Notes: generated by a model not told the origin, from the letters alone. A stretch of 64,000 bases of DNA from Pseudomonas luteola NBRC 103146 (GCF_002091675.1 NZ_BDAE01000003.1:407455-471454); one strand, 5' to 3'. Positions 37,856-47,147 are shown, numbered from the stretch's first letter. Translations and numbers: made by a program.

Positions 37856-38782
37856 GTGTCAGGTCAGATTCTCGAACCGGGGCAGATCGAAGCCTCAGCC
37901 GTAACGCCTCCCTTCATCAACCTGCCGCCGAAAAATGCGTTCAGCTACCGTGCCGAGCGTTTGGAAAAGTTGGCGGACGGTAACCCGCTCCGTGATTACT
38001 TGCTGCTTGTCAGTGGCATCTGCCGTGCTCAGCAGCAGGTTTTCGACAACCTGGAAAACCTGCCGCTGGAGGCTAAGCGAATCGAGCAAAGTCAGCGTCA
38101 TGGCTTGCCGCCGCTGAGCTGCGATACGCTGGTCCGCGAAGAGGTGTGGCTGGGTGTGCTGGACGCTTTGCTGAAGGCCTATCAGGCCCCCGAAGGCAAT
38201 ACGGCCGTACAGGAAGCGCTTGAGCAGATTCGTACGGCGGACGCCGGGCAGCGCAAAGTGTGGGCAATTGCCTTGGTCAGCGGGCAGTACGACCAGGTTT
38301 CAGCGGCACTGGTGCCTTTCCTGGGCGCAGCGCTACAGGTTGCCTGGACAAATTGGCTGTTTCAGATCGAGACGGACAAGTTTCGTGAATCCAAAAGCCA
38401 GACCCATTGCCCAGCCTGTGGCTCGCTTCCGGTAGCCGGTGTGATTCGCCACCGCGGCAAGCTCAATGGTCTTCGCTACCTGAGTTGCTCACTGTGCTCG
38501 TGTGAATGGCATTACGTGCGGGTAAAGTGCACCCAGTGCGAAAACAGCAAGGAGTTGGGTTACTTTTCGCTGGAAAACGATGCGGTCCTGGCCGAAAAGG
38601 CACCGCTGCGAGCGGAGGCTTGTCCCAGCTGCGAAACCTACCTCAAGCTGCTGTATCTGGAGTATGATACCGAGGCGGAGGCCGTGTCAGCCGATCTGGC
38701 CAGCTTGGCGCTAGACATGCGGCTCGATGAGGAAGGTTATCACCGTCAGGCCCCTAATCTGCTGCTGGCTCCCGGCGGCTGA
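37856..38782 (+). CDS. fdhE: Formate dehydrogenase accessory protein FdhE
   Basis: A 308-residue cytoplasmic assembly factor for Tat-exported formate dehydrogenases. The C-terminal half carries rubredoxin-like cysteine pairs that bind iron: CPACGSLP, CSLCSCEWHYVRVKCTQC and CPSCETYLK. The start is taken as GTG 37856 (MSGQILEPGQIE) with AGAGG eight bases upstream, which gives the 309-residue length of E. coli FdhE; another GTG at 37823 has a strong AGGAGG but poor spacing. It lies in the same orientation after fdnI and is probably needed before export of FdnG. Confidence 0.92.
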   Translation: MSGQILEPGQIEASAVTPPFINLPPKNAFSYRAERLEKLADGNPLRDYLLLVSGICRAQQQVFDNLENLPLEAKRIEQSQRHGLPPLSCDTLVREEVWLGVLDALLKAYQAPEGNTAVQEALEQIRTADAGQRKVWAIALVSGQYDQVSAALVPFLGAALQVAWTNWLFQIETDKFRESKSQTHCPACGSLPVAGVIRHRGKLNGLRYLSCSLCSCEWHYVRVKCTQCENSKELGYFSLENDAVLAEKAPLRAEACPSCETYLKLLYLEYDTEAEAVSADLASLALDMRLDEEGYHRQAPNLLLAPGG

Positions 38783-38932
38783 TTCCTGATAAACAGAGTC
38801 CGCTTCGCTCATAGCGGCGGGCTCTGCCAGCCTTTCTTTTACAGGGCTGAAGTGTTGGTCTTACTACGTGCGTATGCGCGATGCTGCATCCGGTTGTAAA
38901 CTCCAGGCTCATGTTCTTGTTATGAGGCCTGC

Positions 38933-40345
38933 ATGACAGCCGTCCGTTTGCCTTCTGTTGATCGTCTGTTACGTCATCCCGCTGCGACATCGCTCCTGGA
39001 CCGCTATGGTCGTGAAGCATTGCTCAAGACCTTTCGCGAGCTGCTCGATGAGCTGCGTGAGCCTTTTCGACAGGGACAGATCAGCGAGGCGGATGTCGAT
39101 GAGGCCGTTCTGACAGGCCGGGCCGGGGAGCGATTGGCTGTCCGAAACCAGCGTCAGGTCCGACGCGTATTCAACCTGACTGGAACTGTTCTCCATACCA
39201 ATCTAGGGCGTGCGCTGCTGCCTGAAGAGGCCATCGATGCGATGACCCTGGCTGCTCGCTATCCACTCAATCTTGAGTTTGATCTCAATACCGGCAAGCG
39301 CGGTGACCGCGACGACCTGATTGCGGGATTGATCCGTGAGCTGACCGGCGCCGAAGCGGTGACGGTGGTCAACAACAATGCCGCCGCCGTATTGCTTGCC
39401 CTTAACAGTCTTGGCGCTCGCAAGGAAGGCATCATTTCGCGTGGCGAGTTGATCGAGATCGGTGGCGCTTTTCGTATTCCGGACATCATGGCGCGCGCCA
39501 ATGTAAGGCTGATCGAGGTCGGTACGACCAACCGTACCCACGCCAAGGATTACGAGAGCGCCATTACCGAGCGTACCGGGCTGCTCATGCGTGTACATAC
39601 CAGCAATTATACGGTTCAAGGTTTTACCAGCAGTGTGGCAACTCCCGAACTATCCTCTATTGCTCGCGCCCATGAAGTCCCCTTGCTGGAGGATTTGGGG
39701 AGCGGCTCTCTGGTAGACCTCACCCGTTGGGGACTGCCCAAGGAGCCAACCGTCCAGGAAGCGCTACGCGATGGCGCTGACATCGTGACCTTTAGCGGCG
39801 ATAAGCTGCTCGGTGGTCCGCAGTGTGGAATTATCGTCGGGCATAAGGACCTGATCGCCCGCATCAAGAAAAACCCCCTCAAACGTGCTTTGCGAGTCGA
39901 CAAGATCACCTTGGCTGCACTTGAGGCAGTGTTGGCGCTTTATCGAGACCCGGATCGTTTGGGTGAAAAGCTGACCAGCCTCAGATTACTCTCCCGTGGC
40001 CAGGGGGATATTGATAGTCAGGTTCAGCGGGTAATGCGTCCTTTATCTCAGGCACTGGGCGAGCGTTGGCAGGTAACGAGTGAGCTCACGCTCGGCATGA
40101 TTGGCAGTGGTACCCAGCCGGTGGCTCGTCTGCCCAGCGCAGCGTTGTGCATGCGGCCGAATAGCTCCAAGCGCCTGCGAGGCCGTGCGCTGCGTCTGCT
40201 GGAAGAGGCCTTGCGACAGCTGCCTATCCCCGTGATCGGACGTATCGATGACGATGCGCTTTGGCTTGATCTGCGTCAGCTCGATGACGAGGCTGGCTTT
40301 ATGGCGCAGCTGGGAGCGCTATCGGTTGGGGAGTGGGACGCATGA
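38933..40345 (+). CDS. selA: L-seryl-tRNA(Sec) selenium transferase
   Basis: A 470-residue PLP enzyme that converts seryl-tRNA(Sec) to selenocysteinyl-tRNA(Sec) with selenophosphate. The PLP lysine is Lys291 in [14 protein letters not shown]. Also visible are [31 protein letters not shown] and [16 protein letters not shown]. The N-terminal helical region (1-75) fits the tRNA-binding part. Its stop overlaps the selB start (ATGA). It stands about 150 bases after fdhE on the same strand, so selenium incorporation is encoded directly behind the selenoenzyme. Confidence 0.97.
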   Translation: MTAVRLPSVDRLLRHPAATSLLDRYGREALLKTFRELLDELREPFRQGQISEADVDEAVLTGRAGERLAVRNQRQVRRVFNLTGTVLHTNLGRALLPEEAIDAMTLAARYPLNLEFDLNTGKRGDRDDLIAGLIRELTGAEAVTVVNNNAAAVLLALNSLGARKEGIISRGELIEIGGAFRIPDIMARANVRLIEVGTTNRTHAKDYESAITERTGLLMRVHTSNYTVQGFTSSVATPELSSIARAHEVPLLEDLGSGSLVDLTRWGLPKEPTVQEALRDGADIVTFSGDKLLGGPQCGIIVGHKDLIARIKKNPLKRALRVDKITLAALEAVLALYRDPDRLGEKLTSLRLLSRGQGDIDSQVQRVMRPLSQALGERWQVTSELTLGMIGSGTQPVARLPSAALCMRPNSSKRLRGRALRLLEEALRQLPIPVIGRIDDDALWLDLRQLDDEAGFMAQLGALSVGEWDA

Positions 40346-42264
40346 TCGTTGGAACAGCGGGCCATATCGACCACGGCAAGACGTCCCTCATCCGAGCCCT
40401 GACGGGGGTGGAGGGCGATCGTCGCCGTGAGGAAAAGGAGCGAGGCATCACCATTGACCTGGGGTACGTTTACTCGGATCTGGGAAATGGAGAGCTGACC
40501 GGGTTTATCGATGTTCCCGGCCACGAGCGGTTTGTTCATAACATGCTGGCCGGGGCCAGCGGAATTGATCTGGTGTTACTGGTCGTGGCTGCCGATGACG
40601 GTGTGATGCCACAAACACGCGAACATCTGGCCATTGTTGAATTGCTGGGCATACGCCGCGCCTTGGTCGCCATGACCAAGACGGATCGGGTCGAGGCTGC
40701 GCGTGTCGATGCAGTACGGGAAGAAATTGATGCACTGTTGGCAGAAGGCCCGCTTGCCGGGTCTCCAGTATTTCCAGTTTCCAGCCAGACGGGAACGGGT
40801 ATCGAGGCACTGCGTGCAGCGCTTCTGGATCAGGCTGAACAGGCGCTGGCCCGCAGCGACCAAGGGTATTTCAGGCTTGCAGTCGACCGTGTCTTCAGCG
40901 TCTCGGGTGCCGGGGTGGTGGTCACGGGAACGGCTTTCGACGGTCGTGTTGCCGTCGGAGATGAGTTGTTACTGGGCACGCTGGGGCGTCGCGTGCGCGT
41001 GCGTGGCCTGCATGCGCAAAATCGAGAGGCCCAGATTGCCCACGCCGGGCAGCGTGTGGCAGTAAACCTGGCGGGTGAGCGGCTCAATGTCGAACAGATC
41101 CGGCGAGGCGATTGGCTGCTCGATGCAGCCCTCCACGCGCCGTCTACCCGTGTCGATATTGATTTGCACCTGCTTGGCAGCGAAGGTAAGGCGCTGGCCC
41201 ACTGGACCCCTGTCCATGTGCATCTGGGCGCCCAGAATCTGACCGGTCGGGTGGCGCTGTTGGAGGATGAGGGTGTATTGACGCCTGGTAGGCGCACACT
41301 GGCGCAGCTGGTGCTCAACTCGCCGTTACAGGCTGCTCATGGTGACCATCTGGTGCTGCGGGATCAATCCGCGCAGCGAACCATTGGCGGTGGACGTGTG
41401 CTGGATCCTTTCGGGCCTGCCCGCAATCGGCGTACTCCCACACGTCTGGCACAGCTTGAGGCATTGCGTCAGGGCTCCTTTGAGGACGCACTGCCGGAGT
41501 TGCTCAAACAGGCGGACAATGGCGTAGCGCCTGCCGTGCTGGAGCGCCAGTTCAATCGACCGAGGGCGCGCTGGCAACTGCCTGAACATGTCATGGAAGT
41601 TGCTGCCCGACAGGGTATCCGTCTGTTCGATGCGACCCGCTGGCAGCACTTGCAGTCTACGCTGTTAGAGCGGCTCGGAACCTTTCATGTCGAACAGCCC
41701 GATGAGCTAGGGCCTGATCGTGATCGATTACGTCGTTTTGCCTTGCCGCAACTGGAGCGGCCTGTGTTCATTGCGTTGTTGGAAAGCCTGATGGCGTCCA
41801 GCCAGATCGAGGCGAGCGGGCCGTGGCTGCACCTGCCGGGCCATCGGGTTCGTCTGACCGAGGCCGAAGAGGCGCTGAAAGAAAAGCTCTGGCCTCTTCT
41901 TGAAGCAGGCCGCTTTGATCCCCCCTGGGTACGTGATCTGGCCCGGGAAATTGGTGAGGACGAAGCAGGGGTTCGTCATCTGCTACGCAAGCTGGCACGC
42001 CTGGGGCAGCTGCAGCAGATCGTCAAGGATCTCTTCTATCCTGAAAATACGATAAACCATTTGGTACAATTGACGTTGCGTCTTGAGCGCGAAGAGGGGA
42101 TCATTCGTGCAGCCGCGTTTAGGGATGGTCTGGGGATCGGACGTAAGCGCACAATCCAGATACTCGAATTCTTCGATCGGATCGGTTTGACTCGCCGTAT
42201 GGGTGATGAACGCAAGATCCGCCCAGACAGCGCACTGGCTGCTCAGGTCGAACAGGCGAGTTGA
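40342..42264 (+). CDS. selB: Selenocysteine-specific elongation factor
   Basis: A 640-residue GTPase that delivers Sec-tRNA(Sec) to UGA codons next to a SECIS hairpin. The G domain has [29 protein letters not shown] and TKTD. EF-Tu-like domains II and III, with an extra domain IV, follow; the C-terminal third is made of winged-helix modules ([17 protein letters not shown] and the final [19 protein letters not shown]) that bind the SECIS RNA. The start is ATG 40342, overlapping the selA stop; a codon group upstream in frame is not needed. The tRNA-Sec gene begins five bases after the stop. Confidence 0.97.
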   Translation: MIVGTAGHIDHGKTSLIRALTGVEGDRRREEKERGITIDLGYVYSDLGNGELTGFIDVPGHERFVHNMLAGASGIDLVLLVVAADDGVMPQTREHLAIVELLGIRRALVAMTKTDRVEAARVDAVREEIDALLAEGPLAGSPVFPVSSQTGTGIEALRAALLDQAEQALARSDQGYFRLAVDRVFSVSGAGVVVTGTAFDGRVAVGDELLLGTLGRRVRVRGLHAQNREAQIAHAGQRVAVNLAGERLNVEQIRRGDWLLDAALHAPSTRVDIDLHLLGSEGKALAHWTPVHVHLGAQNLTGRVALLEDEGVLTPGRRTLAQLVLNSPLQAAHGDHLVLRDQSAQRTIGGGRVLDPFGPARNRRTPTRLAQLEALRQGSFEDALPELLKQADNGVAPAVLERQFNRPRARWQLPEHVMEVAARQGIRLFDATRWQHLQSTLLERLGTFHVEQPDELGPDRDRLRRFALPQLERPVFIALLESLMASSQIEASGPWLHLPGHRVRLTEAEEALKEKLWPLLEAGRFDPPWVRDLAREIGEDEAGVRHLLRKLARLGQLQQIVKDLFYPENTINHLVQLTLRLEREEGIIRAAAFRDGLGIGRKRTIQILEFFDRIGLTRRMGDERKIRPDSALAAQVEQAS

Positions 42265-42269
42265 TTGAT

Positions 42270-42365
42270 GGAAGGCAATCGTGCCCGGTGGCGCGGCCGG
42301 GCTTCAAACCCGGTTGGGGACGGCAGCCGTTCCCGGGTGAGTTCGACTCTCACTGCCTTCCGCCA
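42270..42365 (+). tRNA. selC: tRNA-Sec (anticodon UCA)
   Basis: A 96-nt tRNA with encoded CCA. The acceptor stem is eight base pairs (GGAAGGCA / TGCCTTCC) with discriminator G, as in bacterial tRNA-Sec. The anticodon stem CCGGG/CCCGG carries the loop CTTCAAA with anticodon TCA at 42304-42306. A long variable arm (GGGGACGG / CCGTTCCC) and the T arm (GTGAG-TTCGACT-CTCAC) follow. It begins five bases after selB and may be processed from the sel transcript. Confidence 0.97.
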
Positions 42366-42416
42366 TTTCTTTTAGACCGAATGTCCTGGCCTGACTTTGC
42401 TTTTCTGAATCTTACC

Positions 42417-42422
42417 TATACT
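42417..42422 (+). promoter_or_regulatory. -10 element of the small exported protein gene
   Basis: TATACT at 42417-42422 is a good -10 hexamer about 77 bases before the small gene's ATG. No strong -35 stands at 17 bp, so the assignment is tentative. Confidence 0.35.
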
Positions 42423-42498
42423 GGATAGGACAAGGCAGCGCGTGACGCCTCCTGTTCTGCTGGCGCCAGGCTGTCAGCCTATGCAGTGGAGGTGATGT

Positions 42499-42702
42499 AT
42501 GAAGACGAGAGCCGGCGCGGCCTTTCTTTTTCTGACCTTGTTAGCGGTGTTGCTGGGTGGGTTTGGCCTTGACCCAGCTTCGACTCCATCGATTGAAGCC
42601 TCTACAGCCGCTTCGACAGACTGTATGTATGGATATGAGCCCTACGGTTGCGCAGCGCCTATGCAGGTAGGCGGCGACTTTGCCATGCTGGCCCGCATGT
42701 AG
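42499..42702 (+). CDS. Small exported protein (67 aa), unknown function
   Basis: A 67-residue protein with a clear Sec signal peptide (KTRAGAAFLFLTLLAVLLGGFG) and a mature part of about 35-40 residues containing two cysteines (DCMYGYEPYGCAAPM) that could form a disulfide. A very strong ribosome site (GGAGGTGA, 42488-42495) precedes the ATG, and a -10-like TATACT lies further up, so it is probably expressed from its own promoter. It follows tRNA-Sec and is convergent with a GNAT gene only 12 bases away. I recognise no family. Confidence 0.7.
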   Translation: MKTRAGAAFLFLTLLAVLLGGFGLDPASTPSIEASTAASTDCMYGYEPYGCAAPMQVGGDFAMLARM

Positions 42703-42714
42703 CGGGTAACGCAT

Positions 42715-43197
42715 TCAGAGACGTTTTCGCAGGTGTATCAGGGCTGTTCGCTGTCCGGAGGAATCGCGTCGCTCATCAATGGATACCGGCAAATAGCCCA
42801 AATGTGTATAGAGCAACAGGCCCGGCGTATTGCTGCTGAAACAGGCAGCATGCAGAAAACGCACGCCATGCTGCTGGCAGGCTTGCTGCTCCATCACTCC
42901 GATCAGGTGTTGCGCTACGCCCATGCGTCGTGCCCAGGGTGCCACCATTAAATTGCCCAAGTCGCACCGTTCGCCTGGTTGGCAGCGAAAGAAGTTTGCG
43001 AATGCAGCCAGACGATTGTTCAGCAATACAACCGTGCTGCCCTGGCGGTTGGCGTAGACCTCTGCCAGTTGGTCTCTTGTTAGTGGCCACTGAGCTGTGG
43101 GATAGCTGTAAAACAGCTCTTCACGACTTTGCGGAAAGTGACACACGGCCTGCAAATCATCAAGGGTGGCCGCGCGATGTGTCAGTTTGGTATTCAT
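42715..43197 (-). CDS. GNAT-family N-acetyltransferase
   Basis: A 160-residue acetyltransferase of the GNAT fold. The acetyl-CoA motif is GNLMVAPWARRMGVAQHLIGVM (Q/R-x2-G-x-G/A-like), preceded by the central strands (STVVLLNNRLAAFANFFRC) and followed by PGLLLYTHLGYLPVSI, the usual C-terminal beta-alpha-beta. The acceptor is unknown. The start ATG shares one base with the stop of the upstream lipoprotein gene (TGATG), so translation is coupled to it. Confidence 0.88.
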   Translation of the reverse strand: MNTKLTHRAATLDDLQAVCHFPQSREELFYSYPTAQWPLTRDQLAEVYANRQGSTVVLLNNRLAAFANFFRCQPGERCDLGNLMVAPWARRMGVAQHLIGVMEQQACQQHGVRFLHAACFSSNTPGLLLYTHLGYLPVSIDERRDSSGQRTALIHLRKRL

Positions 43198-43757
43198 CAG
43201 TGAGGTGGGTACTGCGACAGGATCTTGCCAACGGCTGTCTGGATGGTTGCAGTACGCTGCGCAGGGGTATCAGCTGTCTGGTCAGATGACACCTCGGTGC
43301 TGCCACGCCATACCAGTTTTCCGTCCCGGCCATCGAGCAGGTCGATCTGCAGCGTAGTTACCTGATAGGTAAAGGTCTGGGTCTGGGTATAGCCGCCACC
43401 CCAAGGGCCCCAGTATCCCCAAGGGCCACCCCAATAAGGATCGGTGCGCATGGTTTGCCCTTGGCGCTCATCCGTGAACAGATAGGCCCGAACCCTCAGG
43501 TCTGCCTGTCCGTTCGCTGCGGCAGGGCGTAAGCCGCGCTGATCAAGCTGGCCGCTTACGGCATCCTTGATGCGCTGCTCGGTCAAGTCACTTTTCAGCC
43601 GCGGATCTTCAGGCTTGTACGAGACGGCAGGCTGGGCCCAGGTCCAGTTTCGGTAGGCCGCATAGTCACGGGAGGGATCATAGTCCCGGTTGACGGTATT
43701 GGTCTCACACGCGGCAAGGGCAAGCGTAAACGCGATAACAAGCAAACGACGGATCAT
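43197..43757 (-). CDS. DUF4136-type lipoprotein, copy 1
   Basis: A 186-residue predicted lipoprotein. The signal peptide (MIRRLLVIAFTLALAAC) ends in a lipobox (LAAC), so the mature protein should be lipidated. The mature part has the DUF4136 pattern: DYDPSRDYAAYRNWTWAQP, then a ...QLDQRGLRPAAANGQADLRVRAYL core, an aromatic- and glycine-rich loop (YWGGPWGYWGPWGGGY) and IDLLDGRDGKLVWRGSTEVS before a C-terminal helix ending in SQYPPH. The start is ATG 43757, seven bases after GGAGA. It forms a tandem pair with the next gene upstream. Confidence 0.82.
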   Translation of the reverse strand: MIRRLLVIAFTLALAACETNTVNRDYDPSRDYAAYRNWTWAQPAVSYKPEDPRLKSDLTEQRIKDAVSGQLDQRGLRPAAANGQADLRVRAYLFTDERQGQTMRTDPYWGGPWGYWGPWGGGYTQTQTFTYQVTTLQIDLLDGRDGKLVWRGSTEVSSDQTADTPAQRTATIQTAVGKILSQYPPH

Positions 43758-43830
43758 GATCATTCTCCGACCAGGGGCGCTTAAAAGAAACAATAACTAC
43801 TCATGGGACCAGGCCGTATGCGCTTTATCT

Positions 43831-44463
43831 TCAATGCGGTGGATACTGCTCCAGCGCGCGACGAGCGGCTTCGCGGATCGCCTGGGCCCGGGCGCTCTGA
43901 TCATTGCCGCCCCGTTCCTCGGCACTGCCACTCCATATTCTCTTGCGGCTCTGCGAATCGATCAGCTCGATGCTCAGCACCTGAACCTGATAATACCGAG
44001 GGCGAGTCTGGCTGTAGCCTGTTCCGCCGTACGTGCCCCAACGATCGTAGCCATACGGATAGCCGCCGCCATAGCCGACACCACCTCCGTAGTAATCGGT
44101 ATCGTATACGACACGTTGCTCCTGTCTGACCGTTGCGCTCACGTAGAGATCAGGCCGCGTACCGGTTGGCGCAGGTCGGAGCCCGCGCTGATCGAGCTGG
44201 GCGCTGATGGCCTCCTGAAGAGTGCTGGTATCCATTGATTGAGAGGAATCACCGCTGGCACGAATGCCCTCGGGTGACCAGGCCCAGCTCCGGTAGTGGC
44301 CATAGTCGACTGGGGCTGCTGGATAGCTGCTCGGGTCGATACGTGCCGGAACAGCAGGTGCTGGCGCAGCAAGCTCAGGCAGAGCGCTGGCTATATAGGG
44401 ATTCTGGCTCTGACAGGCGGTCAGCCCCAGGCTGATAACCACGCAGGCAAACAGGCGACGCAT
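43831..44463 (-). CDS. DUF4136-type lipoprotein, copy 2
   Basis: A 210-residue lipoprotein paralogous to its neighbour. The signal peptide MRRLFACVVISLGLTAC gives a lipobox at Cys17. The same elements follow in the same order: YGHYRSWAWSPEG, QLDQRGLRPAPTGTRPDLYV, a Gly/Tyr-rich loop (YYGGGVGYGGGYPYGYDRW), IELIDSQSRKRIWSGSAEE and a closing EQYPPH. A Pro/Ala-rich linker follows the lipid anchor. Both paralogues end YPPH, which supports duplication. Envelope location is inferred; function is unknown. Confidence 0.82.
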   Translation of the reverse strand: MRRLFACVVISLGLTACQSQNPYIASALPELAAPAPAVPARIDPSSYPAAPVDYGHYRSWAWSPEGIRASGDSSQSMDTSTLQEAISAQLDQRGLRPAPTGTRPDLYVSATVRQEQRVVYDTDYYGGGVGYGGGYPYGYDRWGTYGGTGYSQTRPRYYQVQVLSIELIDSQSRKRIWSGSAEERGGNDQSARAQAIREAARRALEQYPPH

Positions 44464-44466
44464 AGA

Positions 44467-45228
44467 TCACTCCTCTAACGCGCCGGGTTGGCAGATCCAG
44501 TGCAGATAACGACCAAGCCCGGCAAATGTAGGGTGCCGCCGATGGGCCAATTCCATTTCGATCAGATCGGCTTCGTTGACCTTACCCTGAAATTCGACTG
44601 GCATGTAGTCATGAAAAACACGAACGCCACTTCGGGTCACGATCTGCCAGCGACTGCTCATGGCGCGTTCCAGCTCCCGCGGATCAAGTGGCTGTTGAGG
44701 TGTTAGGCCCTTGCCTTCGCCCGCATATTCCTGGCGCTTGAGCTTTTTGAAATGGCCTTTGAGCAGGTTCCGGTAGATCAGCGCGTCCCGGTTGTAGAAT
44801 GCCAGTGAAAGCAGACCATCCGGAGCCGTGAGGCGCGAGAGGACTGGCAGAATCATATGTGGCTCGGCCAGCCATTCCAGTACGGCGTGGCAGATGACCA
44901 AGTCAAAGCGAGTCGTGAGCTGCTCGCTCAGTTCCTGCCAGGGCGCCTCGATAAACGTTGCCTCAAGGCCAGCCTCGGCGAAGCGTTGGCGAGCACCCTC
45001 CAGCATCGGGGCTGAAGGTTCTGCCAGTGTGACGGAGTGACCCTGTTCAGCCAGCCAGAGCGCCATATGGCCCAGTCCTGCTCCAATATCCAGAACCCGC
45101 AGCGAGCGTTCAGGCAGGGCTTCCTTCAGGTCGGCCTGGAGTACCGCCAGCCGGATAGCACCTTTGGCATTGCCATAGATCTTCTCGGCAAAACGGATGG
45201 CGCGGTCATCGAAAAAGGTATCGGTCAT
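44467..45228 (-). CDS. cmoM: CmoM-like tRNA 5-carboxymethoxyuridine methyltransferase
   Basis: A 253-residue class I SAM methyltransferase (SmtA/CmoM type). The SAM-binding motif is RVLDIGAGLGHMALWLAEQGH near residues 43-63, then LAEPSAPML, LVICHAVLEWLAEP and LSLAFYNRDALIYRNLLKG, the last being typical of CmoM, which methyl-esterifies cmo5U34 in tRNA. It overlaps by four bases with the downstream end of the MazG-like gene upstream of it, so both are co-transcribed. The assignment rests on family pattern. Confidence 0.82.
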   Translation of the reverse strand: MTDTFFDDRAIRFAEKIYGNAKGAIRLAVLQADLKEALPERSLRVLDIGAGLGHMALWLAEQGHSVTLAEPSAPMLEGARQRFAEAGLEATFIEAPWQELSEQLTTRFDLVICHAVLEWLAEPHMILPVLSRLTAPDGLLSLAFYNRDALIYRNLLKGHFKKLKRQEYAGEGKGLTPQQPLDPRELERAMSSRWQIVTRSGVRVFHDYMPVEFQGKVNEADLIEMELAHRRHPTFAGLGRYLHWICQPGALEE

Positions 45229-45530
45229 GGCAGGAAGCGCCGCTCATTATCGGCCAGCTTGGCGCGAGTGATTGTCTCCATGTCGAGTCCGAGTTCTGCG
45301 CAGAGTTGCAGCAGATAGAGCACGACGTCTGCAATCTCCTGGCCAGCATGCTCAAGGTGATCAGCCGTTAAATGGCGGGATTCCTCTTCGGTCTTCCACT
45401 GGAAGATTTCAGCCAACTCGGCCATCTCAACGCCGGCAGCCATAACTAGGTTTTTCGGGCTGTGATAGCGGCGCCATTGATTGGCATCGCGAATGGCGTG
45501 CAGGCGGGCAGTAAGTTCGGAAAGGTCCAT
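45225..45530 (-). CDS. MazG-like nucleotide pyrophosphohydrolase
   Basis: A 101-residue all-alpha NTP pyrophosphatase of the MazG/RS21-C6 group. The metal-binding pattern is visible: ELAEIFQWKTEEES in the first part and GQEIADVVLYLLQLCAELG in the second (E-x2-D type). It is likely to hydrolyse non-canonical or excess nucleoside triphosphates in the cytoplasm. It is the first gene of a small unit with the methyltransferase (overlap of four bases). Confidence 0.88.
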   Translation of the reverse strand: MDLSELTARLHAIRDANQWRRYHSPKNLVMAAGVEMAELAEIFQWKTEEESRHLTADHLEHAGQEIADVVLYLLQLCAELGLDMETITRAKLADNERRFLP

Positions 45531-45567
45531 GCGGGGCTCCTGATGGCCGCATGGCTGGTTGATAGCT

Positions 45568-45596
45568 ATGCGGCGCTTGTTAAGCGCCGCATTTTT
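45568..45596. terminator. Terminator-like hairpin between the DASS and MazG genes
   Basis: ATGCGGCGCTT and AAGCGCCGCAT form a perfect 11-bp stem with a GTT loop and a T-run on the plus strand. It lies 30 bases past the DASS transporter stop (minus strand) and is the likely end of that transcript, although its U-tract is better in the other direction. Confidence 0.7.
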
Positions 45597-45624
45597 CCAT
45601 GGACTGACGCGAAAGCGTAGCGGC

Positions 45625-47076
45625 TTAGCGCGTCATCAGCAGCCAGGGCGTGCCGATCCCCAGCCATGCAGCCAGGAACAGGAAGCCAAAGATGGCACCC
45701 AGGCGCCACCACATCGGTCCAGGCAGATAACCGCTGCCGTAGTAAACCGGGCTAGGGCCGGTACCGTAGGGCGTAATGATGCCCATGATGCCGATGGTGG
45801 GCAGAAGCAGCAATACGAAGGTATGCATATCGATGCCAGGAATACTGGCGGCAGCGGCCACCATAACCGGTAGCAGAGCCGTGGTGTGCGCGGTAGCACT
45901 GGCGAAGAAGTAGTGCAGCAGATAGAAGGCAATCGTGAGCAGGACCATCGCCACGGTGGGATCGAAGTGGCCCAGGTAGTTGGCCATCAGCATACCGAAC
46001 CATTTCACAAAGCCGACCATGTTCAAGCCGTCTGCGAGAGCTACCAAGGTGGCGAACCAGGCAAAGGTGTTCCAGGCGGCTTTATTACTAAGGATATCGT
46101 TCCAGGTCACGATGCCGATAATCAGCATGAGACTGATCACGAGCATACCAACCAGCGCGGGTGAGATAACGGCAGTACCAAAGATCCACATGGCCAGCGC
46201 CAGGACGACCAGAATCAGCAGAATGACTTCGTTGCGCGTCAGGCGGCCCATCTTGGCCAGTTCCTCGGCAGCCCATTTGGGCACTACGTCACCGGACTTC
46301 AACTCGGGCGGGCACAGCCAGTAGCTCAACAGTGGCAACAGGGCGAGCAGCAGGATGCCGACCGGCGCGGTAGCCATGAACCATTCACCCCAGGTAATGC
46401 GAATACCGGTGGAGCTTTCCACCAGGGCAACGGCGAGCAGGTTGGGGGCGATACCTGTCAGAAACAGTGTGCTGGTCACACAGGCCGAGGCAATCGCCAC
46501 CCACATGAGGTAGGTGCCGATGCGGCGCATGCTGGGATCGTTGGGGTGCGAGTCATACAGCGGTGGCAGGTTACGCAGAATAGGGTAGAGCGTACCGGCG
46601 CTGCGTGCGGTATTAGAGGGCGTAAAGGGGGCCAGAACGGTATCCGCCAGCATGATGGCGTAGCCCAGCGTCAGGGTGCGCTTGCCCATGGTTTTAACCA
46701 GCCATAAGGCAATACGGCGGCCCAGGCCGGTCTTCTCGTAACCCAGGGCAAACATGAACGCGCCAAAGATCAGCCAGACTGTAGAGTTGGTGAAGCCGGA
46801 AACGGCCCAGGTAAAGGCCTTGTCGGCCACCTTGAAGCCCGGCTGTGCCAGTTGCTCTGGCGAGAAGAGGGCCCAGGGCGCCAGGACCGCAGCAACCACC
46901 ACGCCAATTAGGCCGATGACGGCACCTGGTAAGGGTTCAAAGATTAGACCGATCACACAGCCCAGAAATATTGCGAAGAAATGCCATGCGTGCGGTGCCA
47001 GCCCCTCGGGAACCGGCAAGGCTGCAATGACGATCGCCACGATCAATGGCGCCATCAACTTGGCCAGCGATTTCAT
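45625..47076 (-). CDS. DASS-family carboxylate/anion transporter
   Basis: A 483-residue inner-membrane transporter of the divalent anion:Na+ symporter or CitT-like group. About 12 hydrophobic segments are visible. Family motifs include GFTNSTVWLIFGAFMFALGYEKTGLG, LADTVLAPFTPSNTARSAGTLYP (substrate/Na+ hairpin) and TAHTTALLPVM followed by YGTGPSPVYYGSGYLP. The start is ATG 47076 with GGGAG five bases ahead; an ATG 12 bases further up overlaps that ribosome site. Di- or tricarboxylates (citrate, tartrate, succinate) are typical substrates; the specific one is unknown. Confidence 0.9.
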   Translation of the reverse strand: MKSLAKLMAPLIVAIVIAALPVPEGLAPHAWHFFAIFLGCVIGLIFEPLPGAVIGLIGVVVAAVLAPWALFSPEQLAQPGFKVADKAFTWAVSGFTNSTVWLIFGAFMFALGYEKTGLGRRIALWLVKTMGKRTLTLGYAIMLADTVLAPFTPSNTARSAGTLYPILRNLPPLYDSHPNDPSMRRIGTYLMWVAIASACVTSTLFLTGIAPNLLAVALVESSTGIRITWGEWFMATAPVGILLLALLPLLSYWLCPPELKSGDVVPKWAAEELAKMGRLTRNEVILLILVVLALAMWIFGTAVISPALVGMLVISLMLIIGIVTWNDILSNKAAWNTFAWFATLVALADGLNMVGFVKWFGMLMANYLGHFDPTVAMVLLTIAFYLLHYFFASATAHTTALLPVMVAAAASIPGIDMHTFVLLLLPTIGIMGIITPYGTGPSPVYYGSGYLPGPMWWRLGAIFGFLFLAAWLGIGTPWLLMTR

Positions 47077-47135
47077 TTTAACTCCCATGCTTTAAAGAGT
47101 TTGCGATCTTAGCGCCTGAATGAGACGGCTCAATC

Positions 47136-47147
47136 GTTTAATTAAAC
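47136..47147. promoter_or_regulatory. 12-bp palindrome in the DASS transporter promoter region
   Basis: GTTTAATTAAAC is a perfect palindrome about 60 bases ahead of the DASS gene start, next to AGCGCT. Just downstream on the minus strand lies TTGAGC with a 16-bp spacer to TAAGAT, a plausible sigma70 promoter. The palindrome may be the operator of a regulator not encoded here. Confidence 0.4.
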
